Part shown: positions 4,729 through 7,061 of the stretch, piece after piece | Numbering within the stretch: position 1 is the stretch's first letter | Layout of the letters: every line of letters begins with the position of its first letter | Origin: Parcubacteria group bacterium | GTDB lineage: Bacteria > Patescibacteriota > Minisyncoccia > Phycocordibacterales > GCA-002724975 | Direction of reading: 5' to 3' | Length of the DNA: 7,061 bases | NCBI GenBank assembly: GCA_002724975.1 | Contig: PBQF01000086.1 | Coordinates: 1-7,061, forward strand | Notes under the pieces: model-generated | Told to the model about the DNA's origin: nothing | The model's input: only the letters and a program-made list of their open reading frames with translations | Databases searched by the model: none | Position numbers and translations under genes: made by a program

Positions 4729-5907
4729 ATGAAAATATGCATATTAGCCACTTCATATCCAAGGTCAAAGGATGACTATTGGGTGCCGTTTATGCATTCA
4801 TGGTGCAAAGAGCTTGCAAAAACAGAAGATGTATCTGTGGTAACGTCAGGAGGCCCAGGCACTAAGAGCTATGAAGTAAGGGATAAAGTAAAAATATCCC
4901 GATTTAATTATTTTTATCCAAAAAAATTACAGAAGCTTACATATACAGGGGGTATGAAAGAGAGCTTTAAGCATGGTTTTTTGCCAAAAATACAGGCTCC
5001 CTTTTTCCTGCTTTTTTTCTTAATTAAATCTTTTAAGATAGCTAAAAGATGTGATGTGATAAATGCGCACTGGACATTAGCGGGACTTGCAGGGCTGCCT
5101 GTAAAATGGATATATAAAAAACCGATAGTACTTACCGAGCATGGAGGCAGCATAAGAGGCTTGCCAAGATGGCTTAACAAATTTGTACTTAAGAGAATGG
5201 ATATGATAACTTCAGCGCATTCAGATATGATCAAAACAATAAAAGATATGGGAATAGATAATGTTGTTGATGTAAAGAATTTCTTGAATGAGGAGAAATT
5301 TCTTAGAAAGCACGATGTTAAGACCATTAAAAAAAATCTCAATATAAAAAATGAATTTGTTGTGACTTTTATAGGCCGTTTTGAAGATTTAAAAGATCCA
5401 TTGACGTTTGTCAGGGCAATTCTTTATGTAGCCAAGAAGATCAAGAATATAAAATTTATAATGGTTGGAGACGGGCATCTAAAGAAAGATATTGAAAGTG
5501 AAATAAAAAAATTAGGCATTGGAAATTATGTGTACATTCCAGGCCCTACATTTGATGTGGATAAGTTTCTTGCAGTATCAGATGTGTTTGTGGCGTGCAG
5601 CGCTGTTGAAAATTGCTTTAGCACAACTATATTGGAGGCAATGCTTTCTAAAGTTCCATGCATTATTACAAAGGCAGGGCTTACTGAAAAATTCTTTATC
5701 CATGGAAAAGATGCTTATCTTGTCAAGAAAAAAAACCCAGAAGAGCTTGGAAATGCAACAATAACAATGCTTAATAATCCTATTATCAGAAAAAAATTAT
5801 CCGGGAACGGATTGAAGTTTCTTGAAAGGTATGGATTTAGAAACAGGATAATAAAGGATAAAATTGTTGGAGTTCTTAATAGTGTTATTAAAAACAAACA
5901 ATCATAA
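4729..5907 (+). CDS. GT4-type (GT-B fold) glycosyltransferase
   Basis: A 392-residue retaining-type glycosyltransferase, expected to add a sugar from a nucleotide donor to a cell-surface glycan or its lipid carrier. The N-terminal acceptor domain starts MKICILATSYPRSKDDYWVPF and contains NAHWTLAGLAGLP (112-124), LTEHGGS (135-141) and VKNFLNEEKF (182-191). A hydrophobic, flanking-basic stretch at 91-102 (PFFLLFFLIKSF) could touch the membrane. The donor domain has FIGRFEDLKDP (214-224) with Arg217 and Lys222, MVGDGHLKKD (245-254), and VENCFSTTILEAM (293-305). Here the two Glu residues (294 and 303) are separated by eight rather than the classic seven residues. Transcribed away from the rfbF operon across a 74-bp divergent promoter, with its own TATA box. 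The radical SAM gene follows after 36 bp. Donor and acceptor are unknown. Confidence 0.9.
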   Translation: MKICILATSYPRSKDDYWVPFMHSWCKELAKTEDVSVVTSGGPGTKSYEVRDKVKISRFNYFYPKKLQKLTYTGGMKESFKHGFLPKIQAPFFLLFFLIKSFKIAKRCDVINAHWTLAGLAGLPVKWIYKKPIVLTEHGGSIRGLPRWLNKFVLKRMDMITSAHSDMIKTIKDMGIDNVVDVKNFLNEEKFLRKHDVKTIKKNLNIKNEFVVTFIGRFEDLKDPLTFVRAILYVAKKIKNIKFIMVGDGHLKKDIESEIKKLGIGNYVYIPGPTFDVDKFLAVSDVFVACSAVENCFSTTILEAMLSKVPCIITKAGLTEKFFIHGKDAYLVKKKNPEELGNATITMLNNPIIRKKLSGNGLKFLERYGFRNRIIKDKIVGVLNSVIKNKQS

Positions 5908-5917
5908 AATTTATATA
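5903..5917 (+). promoter_or_regulatory. Promoter of the radical SAM gene, overlapping the previous stop codon
   Basis: CATAAAA followed by TTTATATA (5910-5917) gives a BRE/TATA pair centred about 30 nt before the ATG at 5944, predicting a leader of only a few nt. The BRE overlaps the TAA of the preceding glycosyltransferase (5905-5907). The gene can therefore be transcribed on its own even though the genes are only 36 bp apart. Confidence 0.65.
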
Positions 5918-5943
5918 CATTTTTGCATTACACCGATACGAAC

Positions 5944-7061
5944 ATGAAGGTTTTCTTTATTATTCCACCAGAGAAAGGCATTGTAGATAAGCCTACTTCT
6001 CCCCAGAGGGGCATTGCATGCTTAGCTGCTGTTGTCAGGGAAAACAAGCACGATGTTGCAATATTGGATATGAGGCTGGGTTATAATAGAAAGGATATGC
6101 TTGATAAAGTCAAGGAGTTTAATGCTGATCTAGTATGCATAACAACTGTAACAACTGACCATAAAAAAGTCTATGAAATGGTGGATCTGCTTAAAGAAAA
6201 AGGATTCAAGGTTGCCTTAGGGGGGCCTCACGTTTCCGCATTTAAAAAAAAGGTCATTGAGGATACAAAAGCGGATTATGCAGTTAAAAGAGAAGGAGAA
6301 GGTGCTCTTGTAAAACTTTGCAATGGAGAAGACCCTAAAACCATAAAGGGACTGATTTATAGGAATGAAAAAGAAGTTATTGAAAATGAAGATGATACTT
6401 TCGTAAGAGAGCCTGACGAAATGTCTTTTCCTGCATTTGATTTATTTGAATTAGACAAGTACATAGACAGGAAACTTCCAATTATCACTTCAAGAGGATG
6501 CCCTTACAGATGCACATTCTGCTCAATAAATTTGACCTCTGGCTTTATGTTCAGACCAAGGTCAGCGAAGAATGTTGTAGATGAGCTTGAGCATTGGTAT
6601 AAAAAAGGCTACAAGTATTTTGGGTTTAATGATGATAACTTTACTTTATTGCCTGAAAGGGCAGAAGAGATCTGCGACCAGATAGTTGAAAGAGGAATGA
6701 AAATAAAGTGGGAATTAAGAAATGGAATCAGGATTGATAAGGTAAATGAAAGGCTTCTTAGAAAGATGAAAAATGCAGGATGCATGTATGTTGCGTTTGG
6801 AGTTGAGTCTGCTGATCAAGAAGTTTTAGATAATATCAAGAAAGGAATAACTGCGGAGAAAGCTAAAGAAGCAATCCTGCTTGCGGATAAAGTCGGAATA
6901 AAGAAAGGGGCGTTTTTTATTGTTGGATTGCCAGGAGATACATATAAGAAATTTTTAAAGACCTTGAAATGGGCTTTGGAACTTCCACTAGATGAGGTAA
7001 GGTTTTACAATGCTGTTCCGTATCCTGCAACAGACTTTTACAAATGGGTTGAGGAAAATGC
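5944..7061 (+). CDS. B12-binding-domain radical SAM protein (3' end beyond window)
   Basis: The 372 complete residues visible show two domains. Residues 1 to about 140 are a Rossmann-like cobalamin-binding-type domain: MKVFFIIPP start, PQRGIACLAAVVREN (20-34), LVCITTVTTD (63-72), ALGGPHVSA (91-99) and the REGEGAL segment (116-122). The usual DxHxxG cobalamin-histidine motif is absent, as in many radical SAM members of this class, so cobalamin may bind without a protein His ligand. The radical SAM domain begins at about 175 with SRGCPYRCTFCS. Cys186, Cys190 and Cys193 form the CX3CX2C [4Fe-4S] site. Further on are FGFNDDNFT (226-234), WELRNGIRID (256-265), VAFGVESAD (283-291) and FIVGLPGDT (325-333). 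Such enzymes use S-adenosylmethionine radicals for methylation or other changes to lipids, sugars or antibiotics. The substrate here is unknown; the neighbours hint at a glycan or lipid. The C-terminal accessory region is outside the window. Confidence 0.9.
   Translation, partial: MKVFFIIPPEKGIVDKPTSPQRGIACLAAVVRENKHDVAILDMRLGYNRKDMLDKVKEFNADLVCITTVTTDHKKVYEMVDLLKEKGFKVALGGPHVSAFKKKVIEDTKADYAVKREGEGALVKLCNGEDPKTIKGLIYRNEKEVIENEDDTFVREPDEMSFPAFDLFELDKYIDRKLPIITSRGCPYRCTFCSINLTSGFMFRPRSAKNVVDELEHWYKKGYKYFGFNDDNFTLLPERAEEICDQIVERGMKIKWELRNGIRIDKVNERLLRKMKNAGCMYVAFGVESADQEVLDNIKKGITAEKAKEAILLADKVGIKKGAFFIVGLPGDTYKKFLKTLKWALELPLDEVRFYNAVPYPATDFYKWVEEN

Noticed and set aside
4914..5342. Minus-strand open frame of 142 codons inside the plus-strand glycosyltransferase
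   Set aside because: It is hydrophobic low-complexity shadow coding opposite a well-supported gene, with no promoter at a sensible distance.

Overview
This is an AT-rich window that most likely comes from an archaeon, plausibly a DPANN-type lineage such as Woesearchaeota; that lineage is a guess from gene style only. The archaeal call rests on promoters. Four of the gene or operon starts have a TATA box, mostly with an A-rich BRE-like element, about 23-34 nt upstream of the ATG. This spacing predicts leaderless or nearly leaderless mRNAs. There is little Shine-Dalgarno signal, except at one internal operon junction.

Layout. (1) Positions 1-1625, minus strand: a pyruvate kinase that runs off the left edge. 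It carries an extra N-terminal winged helix-turn-helix (wHTH) DNA-binding domain in the same unbroken reading frame. (2) 1626-1917: a 292-bp intergenic region holding a TATA box framed by a perfect 10-bp inverted repeat, a second and stronger-looking TATA/BRE further upstream, a long inverted repeat able to fold into a branched RNA, and a 10-bp direct repeat. (3) 4654 back to 1918, minus strand: a tightly coupled three-gene operon encoding an RfbF-like sugar-1-phosphate cytidylyltransferase, an RfbG-like NAD-dependent sugar-nucleotide 4,6-dehydratase/epimerase and a GT4-type glycosyltransferase. (4) 4655-4728: a 74-bp divergent promoter region. (5) 4729-5907, plus strand: a second GT4-type glycosyltransferase. 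(6) From 5944 off the right edge, plus strand: a B12-binding-domain radical SAM protein with its own promoter.

Regions 3-6 look like part of a surface-glycan locus. The cytidylyltransferase and dehydratase would make a CDP-4-keto-6-deoxyhexose, glycosyltransferases would transfer finished sugars, and the radical SAM enzyme may modify a sugar or lipid. The later enzymes of a CDP-dideoxysugar pathway are not in the window.

The most unusual item is the wHTH-pyruvate kinase together with the symmetric repeat around its own promoter. This suggests a glycolytic enzyme that also acts as a transcription regulator, analogous in principle to the archaeal HTH-enzyme regulators RbkR and GfcR. That role is an inference from architecture. 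The fusion itself is read directly from the sequence.
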